From positions 62,001-126,000 of the forward strand of contig JAFZIP010000011.1 in assembly GCA_017554325.1 (NCBI GenBank): DNA of 64,000 nt, read 5' to 3'. Position 1 is the stretch's first letter. Every line of letters starts with the position of its first letter. Made by a program: the position numbers and the translations under genes. The notes below the pieces were generated by a model that searched no databases, was not told the origin of the DNA, and was given only the letters and a program-made list of their open reading frames with translations. Of the stretch, positions 32,986 to 42,001 are shown in pieces. Source of the DNA: Bacteroidales bacterium. GTDB taxonomy: Bacteria; Bacteroidota; Bacteroidia; Bacteroidales; WCHB1-69.

Positions 32986-34779
32986 ATCCGATTCCTCTGC
33001 CACAAACGCTTGGTATTTAGTCAGGAATTTGGCTCTGGACAGGAAGCCGAGATATTGTCGGTCGCGGGTGATGACGGGCATGTTGAAGTTGCCGGTTTTT
33101 TTGAATTTTTCCAGTGCAACGGCGGCGGTATCGTCTTCGTAAATAAAATCTTCCGGCTCAATCATCAGGTCTTCCACGCGAACCAGGTCGTAGAGATCCT
33201 GATTGAAGATGACATCGCGATGGTCGTCCATGACGAGCAGGCCTTGGAAGATGTAATGTTCATTGATGACCACAAAGAGATTTCGTTTGCTTTGGGCGAT
33301 GACATTCACGTATGTGCGCAGGGAGCTGTGGGCGGGCACGGTCATGATGTTCGTGTCCATAAATTGGTCCCATTGCAGCTTGCGCAGCGCGAACTTGTTC
33401 TTGTTGTGGGTTTTGAGGTTTCCTTTGTCGGCCAAAGGTTTGGTATAGACGGAGTATTTTTCAAACGGATAGACGCTGATGTAGGAGCATGCGGCGGTGA
33501 TCATCAGCGGGATAAGCAGCGTGTAACCGCCGGAGAGTTCCGCAATGAGGAACATGGCGGTCATGGGGGCTTGCATCACGCCGGTCATCACGCCGGCCAT
33601 GCCCGCGAGGATGAAATTGACGTATGGGAGATGTGTGCCCAACAGGTTGTTGGAGAATCCAGCCACAAAGAAACCTGTGAATGCACCGATGAACAGGGTG
33701 GGCGCGAACACGCCACCGATACCGCCGGCGGAAGTGGTAAGCGAGGTGGCGAACACTTTCAGCAGGATGATACCCGCCACGCCGGCCAGCATCACCCAAA
33801 CGCTGGACCCGAACACCCACAGCGGGGAGTTTGCAAACAAAGAGGTATAGTCTCCATTTATAAGCACGTTAATGTTTTCGTATCCTTCTCCATAGAAAAC
33901 CGGAAAGAAGTAAATGAGTCCGCTGAGCAGCAAACCACCGAAAACAGCCCGCACGTAGGGTTTCCGAATCCGCCGCATCTGTTTCTCCACCCATCTTGAG
34001 AGGCGCAGGAAATAGACGGACAACAATCCAGTGAGCAGCCCGAGAATGATATAGAAGGGAATGTTGGAAAGCCAGAACTCCTGGGTGGATCCGATGGAGA
34101 ACATCACATTGCGGCCCAGGAAGAGCATGGACATCACGGTGCCGGTGGCGGCAGAGATGAGCAGTGGCAATATGGCGCTGCCGGTAAGGTCGAGCATAAG
34201 CACCTCGAAGGTGAAGACGATAGCCGCGATGGGAGCCTTGAAGATAGCCGCCATGGCAGCAGTGGAGCCGCACGCCAGCAGCAAGGTGGTCTGCTTGGGC
34301 TTGAGGTGGAAGAAACGGGCCAAGTTAGAACCGATGGCGGAGCCTGTGAGCACCATGGGGGCTTCCAGACCGACGGATCCGCCGAAGCCTACCGTAATGG
34401 CACTCGACACCATGGAGGAATAGACGTTATGGAATCGCAACTTGCCATCGCTCTTGCAGATGGACTTGAGCACGATGCTCACGCCGTGCCCGATATTGTC
34501 GCGCACCACCCGTCGCACAAAAACCAGGGCTAAGATAATGCCAATGGGCGGGAAGATGAGGTACAGGTAATTGATCTCCTCCACAGGAAAAGCACTGCTG
34601 AGTGCCTTGGTGGTAATGTAAACGAGGTTTTTGATGATAATGGCGGCCAATGCCCCCAGCATGCCGATGAGCACACTGAGAATCAACACTAACGTCCGCT
34701 GGTTCAGATGCTTTTTCATGTAGCGTCTGGTCCGGGACAACAAGTAGAGGTATTTCCGCTTGGTAAGCCGTTTTTTCAT
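32980..34779 (-). CDS. ClC-family chloride channel/antiporter with C-terminal CBS domains
   Basis: 599 residues. About ten hydrophobic helices hold the ClC signatures: the GxExP filter GSVGLEAPMVLTG near residue 145, retaining the gating Glu, and GGIGGVFAPTLFIGAFTG near 350. A pair of CBS domains (about residues 455-595, MDTNIMTVPAHSSL ... VEDLMIEPEDFIYEDDTAA) probably bind nucleotide and tune the channel. The start at MKKRLTK is chosen because a few residues before the first helix fit the family; the MPPMKK start 9 nt earlier is possible. Monocistronic. Confidence 0.93.
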   Translation of the reverse strand: MKKRLTKRKYLYLLSRTRRYMKKHLNQRTLVLILSVLIGMLGALAAIIIKNLVYITTKALSSAFPVEEINYLYLIFPPIGIILALVFVRRVVRDNIGHGVSIVLKSICKSDGKLRFHNVYSSMVSSAITVGFGGSVGLEAPMVLTGSAIGSNLARFFHLKPKQTTLLLACGSTAAMAAIFKAPIAAIVFTFEVLMLDLTGSAILPLLISAATGTVMSMLFLGRNVMFSIGSTQEFWLSNIPFYIILGLLTGLLSVYFLRLSRWVEKQMRRIRKPYVRAVFGGLLLSGLIYFFPVFYGEGYENINVLINGDYTSLFANSPLWVFGSSVWVMLAGVAGIILLKVFATSLTTSAGGIGGVFAPTLFIGAFTGFFVAGFSNNLLGTHLPYVNFILAGMAGVMTGVMQAPMTAMFLIAELSGGYTLLIPLMITAACSYISVYPFEKYSVYTKPLADKGNLKTHNKNKFALRKLQWDQFMDTNIMTVPAHSSLRTYVNVIAQSKRNLFVVINEHYIFQGLLVMDDHRDVIFNQDLYDLVRVEDLMIEPEDFIYEDDTAAVALEKFKKTGNFNMPVITRDRQYLGFLSRAKFLTKYQAFVAEESDD

Positions 34780-34785
34780 CGGCGG

Positions 34786-34793
34786 CAAATATA
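34786..34793 (-). promoter_or_regulatory. -7 promoter-like element near the ClC gene start
   Basis: Minus strand TATATTTG. It lies so close to the assigned start that a leaderless mRNA would result; if this is the true promoter, a later Met (34719) may be used. Confidence 0.35.
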
Positions 34794-34832
34794 CAAATTA
34801 ATTACATATTTGAATTATGTTAAAATTTTATC

Positions 34833-34840
34833 TATATTTG
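34833..34840 (+). promoter_or_regulatory. -7 promoter element for the DUF2238-like membrane protein gene
   Basis: TATATTTG, 62 nt before the ATG at 34902. Confidence 0.55.
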
Positions 34841-34901
34841 CAAACTCAATTTACAACGCCTTAAAAAACCGATATTTACGGTTGGCTTCAAACTATCAGA
34901 T

Positions 34902-35633
34902 ATGGAGATTAATGATAAATCCCAAAAAGGAAATAATGTTATCCGTACAGTTAACATCGTGTTGTTTTGGGTTATATTAGCGATGGCGACAATCGATACT
35001 ATTTTTGATGTTTTTATAAAACCTATGCCCCTTGTTATGGTTGTTTCTCAAGCGGCATTGTATGTGTCGATGCTGATTGTTCTTTGTTTGCTTCTGTTAC
35101 TGGATAAATTCAAGATATATGTGCCATGGAAACTCTCTGCTTTTATCGTGATATTCGGTCTCTTGGCGTTTATTTTCGGTGGCGTGCTCGGTTGTTACGG
35201 TAAATACAAGTGGTGGGATACTGTCTTGCATGCAGTATCCGGTGTGATGATGTCAATCGTGGCCTTCTGGATGATCCATGTGACCATGGCTGAAAATGCC
35301 AAGTTGGTTTATCAAAACAAATGGTTATTGTTTTTTTTCCTGCTGATGTTTTCTGTGGGAATGGGGGTCTTTTGGGAAATTCTCGAATACTTCTATGATG
35401 GTATTGCAGGTACCAACGCCCAACAATTTATGGTCTCCACATCAGGATCTTACATCCTTGCAGGGGATATTCCCCTATGCGGGCATGATGCTTTGAACGA
35501 CACTATGTGGGACCTTACGCTGAACTTTGTAGGAGCCCTTGCGGTGGCAGTTTACGCACTTGTCCGTCACGACAAGATTATCGCAATCTACCGGTGCAAT
35601 TTGCACCCCACCGTTGCGAAGAACAAGATGTAA
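34902..35633 (+). CDS. Polytopic membrane protein, DUF2238/YjdF-like
   Basis: 243 residues with about six hydrophobic segments. KWWDTVLHAVSGVMMSIVAF (near residue 104) and MGVFWEILEYFYDGIAG (near 158) are the conserved blocks of the small YjdF/DUF2238 group, so I assign it there tentatively. Function unknown. The last 46 nt overlap, tail to tail, the 3' end of the convergent sugar permease gene, and there is no room for a separate terminator. Confidence 0.72.
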   Translation: MEINDKSQKGNNVIRTVNIVLFWVILAMATIDTIFDVFIKPMPLVMVVSQAALYVSMLIVLCLLLLLDKFKIYVPWKLSAFIVIFGLLAFIFGGVLGCYGKYKWWDTVLHAVSGVMMSIVAFWMIHVTMAENAKLVYQNKWLLFFFLLMFSVGMGVFWEILEYFYDGIAGTNAQQFMVSTSGSYILAGDIPLCGHDALNDTMWDLTLNFVGALAVAVYALVRHDKIIAIYRCNLHPTVAKNKM

Positions 35634-36832
35634 GCGTATGACACGAACAGCAGGGCGTAGGCGTCGTGCGGGTTCACCACGTCAGCTATTCTGCCGTAGA
35701 TCAGCGGCATCACGGCACCGCCCACGATGGCCATCACCAAGAGGGCAGAGGCGAACTCCGTGTGTTCGCCCAAGTCGTGGATGGCCAGCGGCCAGATGGC
35801 CGGCCACATGATGGCGTGTGCGAAACTGAGGCAGATGATGGCGACGATGGACGCCAGACCGTGCGTGCATAAGGCCACAATCACCAGTATCACCGACAGA
35901 CAGAGTTGAATGATCAACGCATTGCGCTGCGAGATGACCTTCGGCACGAACAAGATGCCGCAGAAATATCCGATCAGCAACGCCACCAGCGCATAGATGC
36001 CGAAATAATGGGAAACCGAAGTGGGGATGCCGTAATAGTCGCCGTACGGAATCAGCGTGTCGATGGCAATGACTTCCGCGCCCACGTAGAAGAAGATGGC
36101 CAACACGCCCAGCCACATGTACGGGAAACTGAAAATGCTGGTTTTATGGCCGTCAATTTTCTTTTCTTCCTCAATAATCTCCGGCAAATGAGCAGTTTTG
36201 ATGAAGATGACCAATGCGATAAGCACCATGGTCATAATGATATAGGGCAGAATAACACCGCTGGAAAGCTGCTGCAACATCTGCTCTTTGGCTGGGCCGG
36301 CAGGAGTTTTTTGGATATTTTCGATGAGTTGTTCCTTGCCTTTGAACAGGGCATTGTACAGAATGAGGATGCCAATCATGCCGGCCACCTTGTTGCAGAT
36401 GCCCATCACGCTCATACGGCGCGCAGCAGATTCCACTGGTCCGATAACCGTAACATACGGATTGCTGGCCGTTTGCAGCAGCGACAAGCCGCTTCCCTGT
36501 AAAAACAGGCCGATCAGGAAGATAGGATAACTGCGTGTCATGGCTCCCGGTATGAACATCATGCACCCGATGGCCATCACGATGAGGCCCAATGCCATAC
36601 CGTTGCCATACCCCGTTTTTTTCAATACAAACGAGGAGGGTATCGACATGACAAAATAGGCGATGTAGAAAGCGAAAGTCACCAGATAACCCTGCACCTG
36701 GGTGGTGAGTTCGCAAGAAGTACGCATGTATGGAATCAGAATGTTGTTCAGCCAGGTGACGAATCCGAAAACGAAAAACAGGGATCCGATGACGAACATG
36801 CAATAAGCCGTGCTTCTTTGTTTTTCTGTCAT
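35588..36832 (-). CDS. FucP-type sugar:proton symporter (MFS)
   Basis: 414 residues, twelve predicted membrane helices. The layout and the motifs FGFVTWLNNILIPYMRTSCEL (N-terminal), QGSGLSLLQTASNPYVTVIGP near residue 110 and the central cytosolic loop match the FucP / glucose-galactose permease family in Bacteroidota. Substrate cannot be told (fucose, glucose, galactose or others). It lies 12 nt after the SHOCT protein gene, in a likely rpe-SHOCT-permease operon, which hints at sugar catabolism. Confidence 0.92.
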   Translation of the reverse strand: MTEKQRSTAYCMFVIGSLFFVFGFVTWLNNILIPYMRTSCELTTQVQGYLVTFAFYIAYFVMSIPSSFVLKKTGYGNGMALGLIVMAIGCMMFIPGAMTRSYPIFLIGLFLQGSGLSLLQTASNPYVTVIGPVESAARRMSVMGICNKVAGMIGILILYNALFKGKEQLIENIQKTPAGPAKEQMLQQLSSGVILPYIIMTMVLIALVIFIKTAHLPEIIEEEKKIDGHKTSIFSFPYMWLGVLAIFFYVGAEVIAIDTLIPYGDYYGIPTSVSHYFGIYALVALLIGYFCGILFVPKVISQRNALIIQLCLSVILVIVALCTHGLASIVAIICLSFAHAIMWPAIWPLAIHDLGEHTEFASALLVMAIVGGAVMPLIYGRIADVVNPHDAYALLFVSYAYILFFATVGCKLHR

Positions 36833-36844
36833 TATTCAGGATGT

Positions 36845-37471
36845 TTATTTGATTTTTTTCATCAATTCGGCTTTTTTGGCATCGTACTCCTCTTGGGTGA
36901 TGATCTGAAGGTCGAGTTTCTCTTTCCATTTTTTCAGCTCTTCCAAGGCAGCGTCGGAAGCCACGTCGGAAGGATCCGCTTTGGTGATGATTTCTTTCGT
37001 GGCAAGGGCTTCTTCAAAGTTGGTGCAGGCCAAGCCGCCACGGTTGAGAACCAAGTAAATATAACAACCGCTGGTTTTTCGATTGAAAGGATCGACGGGA
37101 CGACATTCAATTTTTTTGATAGTGGCCACACCGCCGGCGCGGTTTGATATGCGTTCGTTCACTTCTCGGTTAGCGGCACTGGTGGAGGCGTCAGTGTTAC
37201 TGTCTTCTGTCAAGGTGCCGAGCACGCTGCCCGTGACATCCTTGAAATAGAGATAATATTTACCGTTGGTAGGATAGCCGTATGTAATCGTCGAACCTTT
37301 GGTATAGGAGACACCATTGGAGGCCACGTATGCAGTGATTTCGTCACCACCGTTGCGACCGGTCAGATCTTTGGCCGTTTTCTGGTTCAGAATATCTTGA
37401 TAGGTAATAGTTTGTGCGAAAGAACACACACTTAAGGCAAAAGCAAAAAAGAGTACGAGTGATTTTTTCAT
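36845..37471 (-). CDS. Secreted protein with C-terminal SHOCT-like segment
   Basis: 208 residues with signal peptide MKKSLVLFFAFALSVCSFA, then Q. The centre (to about 150) is not recognised; it has GNGGDEITAYVASNGVSY-like Gly/Thr-rich stretches and an NRGGLACTNF block. The final 30 residues (ELKKWKEKLDLQIITQEEYD) match a SHOCT motif, a short oligomerisation helix pair common in Bacteroidota. Function unknown. It begins 1 nt after rpe. Confidence 0.72.
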   Translation of the reverse strand: MKKSLVLFFAFALSVCSFAQTITYQDILNQKTAKDLTGRNGGDEITAYVASNGVSYTKGSTITYGYPTNGKYYLYFKDVTGSVLGTLTEDSNTDASTSAANREVNERISNRAGGVATIKKIECRPVDPFNRKTSGCYIYLVLNRGGLACTNFEEALATKEIITKADPSDVASDAALEELKKWKEKLDLQIITQEEYDAKKAELMKKIK

Positions 37472-37472
37472 T

Positions 37473-38129
37473 TTATATGTTTTTTAAAGTTAAAATTTCC
37501 TTTTTAGGGTCTTCGGCTTTGAAGACAGCGTTGCCGGCCACCACGGCATCGGCTCCGGCGGCCATGATGTCGGCAATATTGTCGCGGCACACCCCGCCAT
37601 CCACTTCAATGAGTGTCTCCGCATTGTTGCGCTCAATCATTTCCCGCAAGGCTTCAATTTTTTTCAGAGCACGCGGGATGAACTTCTGCCCACCGAATCC
37701 GGGGTTCACCGACATGATGAGCACTAAGTCCAAATCGTTGATAACGTCTTCCAAACCGGCCACCGGCGTATGCGGATTCAAAGCCACGCCCGCCAGCATG
37801 CCTTCTTCCTTGATTTGGTAGATGGTGCGGTGCAAGTGCGTGCAAGCCTCCCAGTGCACTGTCAGCATATCGGCGCCAGCCTCCTTGAAGGCGTGGATGT
37901 ACCGCTCGGGCTGCACAATCATCAAGTGCGTGTCCAAGGGCTTCTCCGACAGCTGGCGCACAGCCTTGACCACAGGGATGCCGAAGGAGATGTTGGGCAC
38001 GAACACACCGTCCATGATGTCCAAATGTATCCAGTCGGCTTTGGATTTGTTCAACATTTGCACATCTTTTTTCAGGTTGCCGAAATCGGCGGAAAGAAGA
38101 GATGGGGCAATAATAGGCTTGATTTCCAT
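37473..38129 (-). CDS. rpe: Ribulose-phosphate 3-epimerase
   Basis: 218-residue TIM-barrel enzyme of the pentose phosphate pathway. Metal ligands and catalytic Asp are visible in IHLDIMDGVFVPNISFG (near residue 36), HLMIVQPERY (near 70), and the phosphate loop VNPGFGGQKFIP near 143 and VDGGV near 180. I chose the ATG at 38129, with the promoter at 38150-38157 just upstream; the frame upstream lies in repeat DNA. First gene of the rpe-SHOCT-permease run. Confidence 0.96.
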   Translation of the reverse strand: MEIKPIIAPSLLSADFGNLKKDVQMLNKSKADWIHLDIMDGVFVPNISFGIPVVKAVRQLSEKPLDTHLMIVQPERYIHAFKEAGADMLTVHWEACTHLHRTIYQIKEEGMLAGVALNPHTPVAGLEDVINDLDLVLIMSVNPGFGGQKFIPRALKKIEALREMIERNNAETLIEVDGGVCRDNIADIMAAGADAVVAGNAVFKAEDPKKEILTLKNI

Positions 38130-38149
38130 AAATGTGATATTTTGGCGTG

Positions 38150-38157
38150 CAAAGGTA
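38150..38157 (-). promoter_or_regulatory. -7 promoter element for rpe
   Basis: Minus strand TACCTTTG, 21 nt before the start. Confidence 0.65.
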
Positions 38158-38183
38158 CACAAAATTTGAAATCGTGACACCCA

Positions 38184-38231
38184 GACCCCGTCAGGGGTCA
38201 AAGCTTGGTAGCCAGGGGTGCAAACCCCTGG
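38184..38231. repeat. Two adjacent palindromes: GACCCC-GTCA-GGGGTC and CCAGGGGT-GCAA-ACCCCTGG
   Basis: Inverted repeats at 38184-38199 and 38212-38231. The second shares its arms with 5823-5844. Confidence 0.8.
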
Positions 38232-38254
38232 GTTGGATGGTGCGTTGGATAATG

Positions 38255-38303
38255 ATCGCGGCGCAGGTGTGATTTGCACCGAAGCATGTCATCTGCCGCC
38301 GAG
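38255..38303. repeat. Dispersed GCGGC...GCACCGAAGCAT...GCCGC repeat, copy 2
   Basis: Matches 6097-6146 in the outer GC arms and in the core GCACCGAAGCAT, in the same orientation. It lies between rpe and the C69 peptidase promoter. Confidence 0.65.
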
Positions 38304-38335
38304 AAACGGAATATCGTGCGATGGCGGAAAAATAT

Positions 38336-38343
38336 TATTTTTG
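38336..38343 (+). promoter_or_regulatory. -7 promoter element for the C69 dipeptidase gene
   Basis: TATTTTTG, 24 nt before the ATG. Confidence 0.6.
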
Positions 38344-38366
38344 CATTTTAAAAGTATTTTGATGCT

Positions 38367-39971
38367 ATGATGAAACTCAAAACCATCCTTCTTACCGCAG
38401 TCGCTTGCCTTTTCGCGACATTTTCTTATGCCCAGGAAACCGAACTCGTGGGCGCTAATTGTACTTCCATCATGGTGGGTTGCAAAGCCTCCACCGACGG
38501 ATCCGTCATCACTTCGCACACGTGCGACAGCAAATACCGCACTTGGGTGAAGATGGAGCCTGCCGCCGACCACGAGCCCGGCACCATGCACAAGGTCTAT
38601 AAGGGCACGATGCACACCAGCACGCCCGACGCTATGGAAAACGTAAAGTTGGCTGGAGAAATTCCCGAGGTGGCGCACACGTATGCCTATATGAACACGG
38701 CATATCCGTGTATGAATGAGAAGCAACTTGCCATGGGCGAGAGCACCTTCTCCGGTCCCGACACACTGGAGAACGAAAACGGCATGTTCCTGGTTGAAGA
38801 GCTACAGCGCATTGCCTTGCAACGTTGTGACAATGCCCGCGACGCCATCCGTTTGATTGGCGAGCTGATTGCCCAGTACGGCTACGGCGATGGTGGCGAG
38901 TGCATCACCATTGCCGACAAAAAAGAGGTCTGGCAGATGGAAATTCTCGGCGAGGGTCCCGACAAGATCGGCGGCATTTGGGCAGCCCAGCGCGTGCCCG
39001 ACGATGAGGTGGCCGTGAGTTGCAATGTGGCCCGCATCGGCAAACTCGACCGAAAGAATAAGGATTACTTCATGTGCTCCGACAACATTGAGAAGGTGGC
39101 CAAGAAATACGGTCTTTGGGACGGCAAGGGCGATTTCATCTGGTGGAAAGCATTCCCGTCATCCTACTCTGGCAACAAGAACTTCAAAGAGCGCGAGTGG
39201 TATATTTTCACGCAATTGGCTCCGTCGCAGCATTTTGCCCTGGATGCCGACGAGCTGCCCTTCTCCATCAAGCCCGACGAGAAGGTCTCCCCGCAACGCG
39301 TGATGGAACTCTTCCGCGCCAACTACGAAGGCTGTCCTGAGCTGGACCAAACCCAAAACCTGCTTTATCCTCGCAAGCGCAGAGTGAATGGCGAGATTGT
39401 CGTTGACACCATAGTGTGCCCCAATGCCAATCCTTGGATGGATGGCAATGAGCGTGCCATGTACAACATGCTGAAGCCAGGCGCAGTGACTTTCTACCGC
39501 GGTGTGGCCATGTCGTGGTGCTCCTACTCCACCATCATCCAATGTCGCAGCTGGCTGCCCGATGAGGTGGGCGGTTTGTGCTGGTTCTCCTTGGAGAATC
39601 CCGGCCAGAGTCCGCGCATCCCCATCTATGCAGGCGAAACCAAACTGCCTGCCGGATTCAACATTTGCGGACACTTCGGCTACAACGAGAATGCCGTGCT
39701 TTGGCACTATCGCAAAGCCAACAAGCTGGCCCAAGTGAAATGGGGCTACACCAAAGATTATCTGCTGAAAAACGTCGCTCGCTACGAAGAGAAAGCCTTC
39801 AACGAACTGCCCGACCTTGAGAAGAAGGCGGTGAATCTGATCAATGACGGTAAAAAAGACGATGCGGTGAACGTGCTGAACCAATACACGGCAGATTTTG
39901 CCGGCGCCACTCGCCAAACCTGGCAGGAGATGGAGCACAAATTCTGGGAGATGTTCTGGACGGGATTCTAA
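38367..39971 (+). CDS. Secreted C69 family dipeptidase
   Basis: 534 residues, Ntn-hydrolase-type dipeptidase. After the signal peptide (MKLKTILLTAVACLFATFSYA) comes the nucleophile region: GANCTSIMVGCKASTDGSV, in which the Cys at the NC position is the expected Cys nucleophile exposed by processing. SAM-like motifs are absent; later blocks GESTFSGPDTLENENGMF and GEKFYFxx-type repeats fit the PepD/C69 family. A second Met (MKL) is the more natural start. Periplasmic peptide turnover is likely; a promoter and repeats lie upstream. Confidence 0.9.
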   Translation: MMKLKTILLTAVACLFATFSYAQETELVGANCTSIMVGCKASTDGSVITSHTCDSKYRTWVKMEPAADHEPGTMHKVYKGTMHTSTPDAMENVKLAGEIPEVAHTYAYMNTAYPCMNEKQLAMGESTFSGPDTLENENGMFLVEELQRIALQRCDNARDAIRLIGELIAQYGYGDGGECITIADKKEVWQMEILGEGPDKIGGIWAAQRVPDDEVAVSCNVARIGKLDRKNKDYFMCSDNIEKVAKKYGLWDGKGDFIWWKAFPSSYSGNKNFKEREWYIFTQLAPSQHFALDADELPFSIKPDEKVSPQRVMELFRANYEGCPELDQTQNLLYPRKRRVNGEIVVDTIVCPNANPWMDGNERAMYNMLKPGAVTFYRGVAMSWCSYSTIIQCRSWLPDEVGGLCWFSLENPGQSPRIPIYAGETKLPAGFNICGHFGYNENAVLWHYRKANKLAQVKWGYTKDYLLKNVARYEEKAFNELPDLEKKAVNLINDGKKDDAVNVLNQYTADFAGATRQTWQEMEHKFWEMFWTGF

Positions 39972-40002
39972 AAGAGGTCCATGAGGTTCAAGAGGTGCAA
40001 TT

Positions 40003-40030
40003 ATAGAGACGCAATGCATTGCGTCTCTAT
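40003..40030. repeat. Perfect palindrome, GAGACG family, core CAATGCATTG
   Basis: 28-nt palindrome (ATAGAGACG ... CGTCTCTAT). See also 12890, 42002 and 56904. Confidence 0.9.
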
Positions 40031-40404
40031 TTGGTTTATGGGGTTCAGGCGGTAACAGGTGGCAGAACATTATGCAACAAAAAATGTTGTGCGGAAGCCA
40101 TTTTTTTCCAAAACGGAGAAAAATTCGTCCCATATTAGTCATAATATGGTCCATATTTCAATAGAAAAACGAGGTTTTTAATGTAAAAATAAAGAAATAA
40201 ATAAGAAAAAATCAAATAAATCATCGTTGTTCACTGATTTGATTATTAGTGGTTTGGGACGAAACTGGGATGAAACTGGGACGAAGTCGTGATAAAGAGA
40301 GGATGAAGAGGTACGGATTTTGGGAACTTCATGGTGTTTATGTGATAAAAATGGTTATTTTAGCAAGCGACAAACCCTTTTTTTCACACTAAAACATAAT
40401 ATTT

Positions 40405-40539
40405 ACGAAAAGGATCCTTTTTCTTCTGCAAACCCTGATTGTTTGCTGTGCATCTTTGCGTGCACAGGACAAACCTCCACCATGGTACACGAATGGTAAT
40501 ATCGGCCTTAATGCAGTTTCCATGGCAGATATTGCATGA
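40405..40539 (+). pseudogene. Remnant of a secreted protein gene (signal peptide only, start lost)
   Basis: In frame with an ACG where ATG would be expected, 44 codons read (x)KRILFLLQTLIVCCASLRAQ, then DKPPPWYTNGNIGLNA, before a stop. That is a textbook Bacteroidota signal peptide with the -1 Ala then Gln cleavage site, plus a short mature part. The start codon appears changed from ATG to ACG and a stop truncates the rest, which then merges with the downstream ubiE 3' end. I take it as the relic of a gene lost by decay or deletion. Confidence 0.55.
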
Positions 40540-40564
40540 GGTGGACAGAAACGTATTGCTGGTG

Positions 40565-41260
40565 CTAAACTATTCCGATTGCTTTGTAGGCAGTGGTAAT
40601 CCCACATGACATCGTTTTATAATTGATATCCCTGAATCCTGCCGCCCGCAGGTGTTCGGCCATCTCCTCGCCCCAGATGAAACTCTTGACGCTGCGGTTG
40701 AGGTAGTCGTAGGCTGTTTTGTCGTGGCTCATCCATTTGCCTATCTTGGGTAAGATATGCGAAAAATATAGGTCGTAAAACCAGGAAATAAGCTTATTCT
40801 CAGGGTAGGAGAATTCCAGGATGATCAATTGTCCATCAGGTTTGAGCACGCGTCGCATCTCGCGCAGTCCCTGGTCCAGGTCTGAGAAATTGCGGACTCC
40901 GTAAGCACAGGTCACCGCATCAAAATGCTGGTCGGGGTAGGGGAGCGCCAGGGCACTGCCCTCCACAAACTTGATGCTGTCCTGCATGTTCCGCTTGGTC
41001 ACTTTCTGCTCGCCAATCTTCATCATCTCCGTTGACAAATCAATGCCCGTGACCAGTTGGGCTTTCTGTTGCCGCACAATTTCAATGGCCAGGTCTCCCG
41101 TGCCAACAGCCACATCCAACAGCTGTTCACAAGGGTGCAACATTTTCACCGCTTTCTTCCGCCATCGTTTGTCAATGTTGAGAGACAAAAGATGGTTCAG
41201 CCGGTCGTATGAGCCGGCAATGCGGTTGAAAAGGGAGCCGATGTTGTTTTTTTCGTTCAA
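40565..41260 (-). CDS. ubiE: Demethylmenaquinone methyltransferase
   Basis: 231-residue SAM-dependent C-methyltransferase completing menaquinone (gene also called menG). Motifs: FNRIAGSYDRLNHLLS near residue 11, SAM motif LLDVAVGTGDLAIEIV near 49, VTCAYGVRNFSDLDQGL near 115 and the C-terminal PKIGKWMSHDKTAYDYLNRS near 182. Implies menaquinone-based respiration (for example fumarate). The gene stands alone, between a pseudogene remnant and a MITE-like element. Confidence 0.95.
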   Translation of the reverse strand: MNEKNNIGSLFNRIAGSYDRLNHLLSLNIDKRWRKKAVKMLHPCEQLLDVAVGTGDLAIEIVRQQKAQLVTGIDLSTEMMKIGEQKVTKRNMQDSIKFVEGSALALPYPDQHFDAVTCAYGVRNFSDLDQGLREMRRVLKPDGQLIILEFSYPENKLISWFYDLYFSHILPKIGKWMSHDKTAYDYLNRSVKSFIWGEEMAEHLRAAGFRDINYKTMSCGITTAYKAIGIV

Positions 41261-41280
41261 AAGGATTTCTGATTTTTTAT

Positions 41281-41406
41281 ATTACTACCCAGGCCTACGG
41301 CCACCCGTTGCAGGCAAGCCTGCTTTTCCTCTTCGCTCGGCAGAGCAAAAACAAACTTTTCCTCTGCCCTCGCTCATTCGTCAAATCTATAATAGAAGGG
41401 GAATTT
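41281..41406. mobile_element. MITE-like palindromic element, long form
   Basis: Bounded by ATTACTACCCAGGCCTACGG at the left and TAGAAGGGGAATTT at the right, these being the inverse of the ends of the short element at 11346-11393. The 80-nt interior contains the palindrome GCAGGCAAGCCTGC and two related TTTTCCTC-CGCTC units. No open reading frame fits a transposase. Confidence 0.6.
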
Positions 41407-41983
41407 ATTTTTTCTTTTCGACAGAAAAACCAAATTTGCCGAACATTTTGCCTAAATCGTAGTAATGGCCGTGCGAGTAGGTTACCAAGTTGGCGCGCTG
41501 CAGCTCTAATGCATCTGTCTTTTTATTGAAAAGCTCTTCCTTGGCGTGTACGGCCACAATCTCTGCAACGAACATATCATGACTGCCCAGCGGCACAATC
41601 TCTTTGACTTTGCATTCGATATTCACAGGAGCTTCATCAATCATGGGGGCGCTCACGTGCATGGCGCGTGCGGGCGTGAGGCCGGTTTCAAGGAATTTGT
41701 TGAAATCCTTGCCAGATTTCACGCCGCACCAGTCGGCAATAGGAGCCAATTCTTTGTTAACCAGGTTGATGACAAACCCGCCGGTCCGTTTGATGATGTC
41801 GTAGGAGTGGCGCGAAGGGCGCACGGAGATGTAGCACAACGGCGGGTCGGAGCACAAAGTGCCTGTCCAGGCGATGGTGATGATATTGTATTCATCGATG
41901 GTGTCGCCGCAGGAAACCATCACCACAGGGGTGGGGTTCAGCATGTTGCCGGCGCGCAAGGGGCGTTTTTTGGTGGTTTTCAT
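41405..41983 (-). CDS. Flavin reductase-like domain protein
   Basis: 192 residues in the flavin reductase / flavoredoxin family (FMN-binding split barrel). The pattern NPTPVVMVSCG ... ITIAWTGTLCSDPPLCYISVRPSRHSYDII ... GGFVINLVN is typical, followed by a conserved MFVAEIVAVHA strand. I chose MKTTKKRPL. It may act as an electron carrier or reduce flavin for a partner oxygenase-like or reductase enzyme; the partner is unknown. Its gene lies just after the MITE-like element. Confidence 0.85.
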   Translation of the reverse strand: MKTTKKRPLRAGNMLNPTPVVMVSCGDTIDEYNIITIAWTGTLCSDPPLCYISVRPSRHSYDIIKRTGGFVINLVNKELAPIADWCGVKSGKDFNKFLETGLTPARAMHVSAPMIDEAPVNIECKVKEIVPLGSHDMFVAEIVAVHAKEELFNKKTDALELQRANLVTYSHGHYYDLGKMFGKFGFSVEKKK

Positions 41984-42001
41984 ATTGTTTTTAATAACGT
42001 A

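Larger units (their letters stand above)
39972..40564. other. Long intergenic region with repeats and a decayed gene remnant
   Basis: About 590 bp. From left to right: purine-rich words to 40000, the palindrome at 40003-40030, an AT-rich stretch containing ATATTA-GTCA-TAATAT (operator-like), three near-identical GGGAYGAAACT units at about 40257-40287, and the pseudogene remnant at 40405-40539. No intact gene is supported. Confidence 0.75.

Noticed and set aside
32258-33142. A 294-codon frame spanning rfbC antisense, repeats and the ClC 3' end
   Set aside because: It crosses two well-supported genes on the other strand and a low-complexity repeat.
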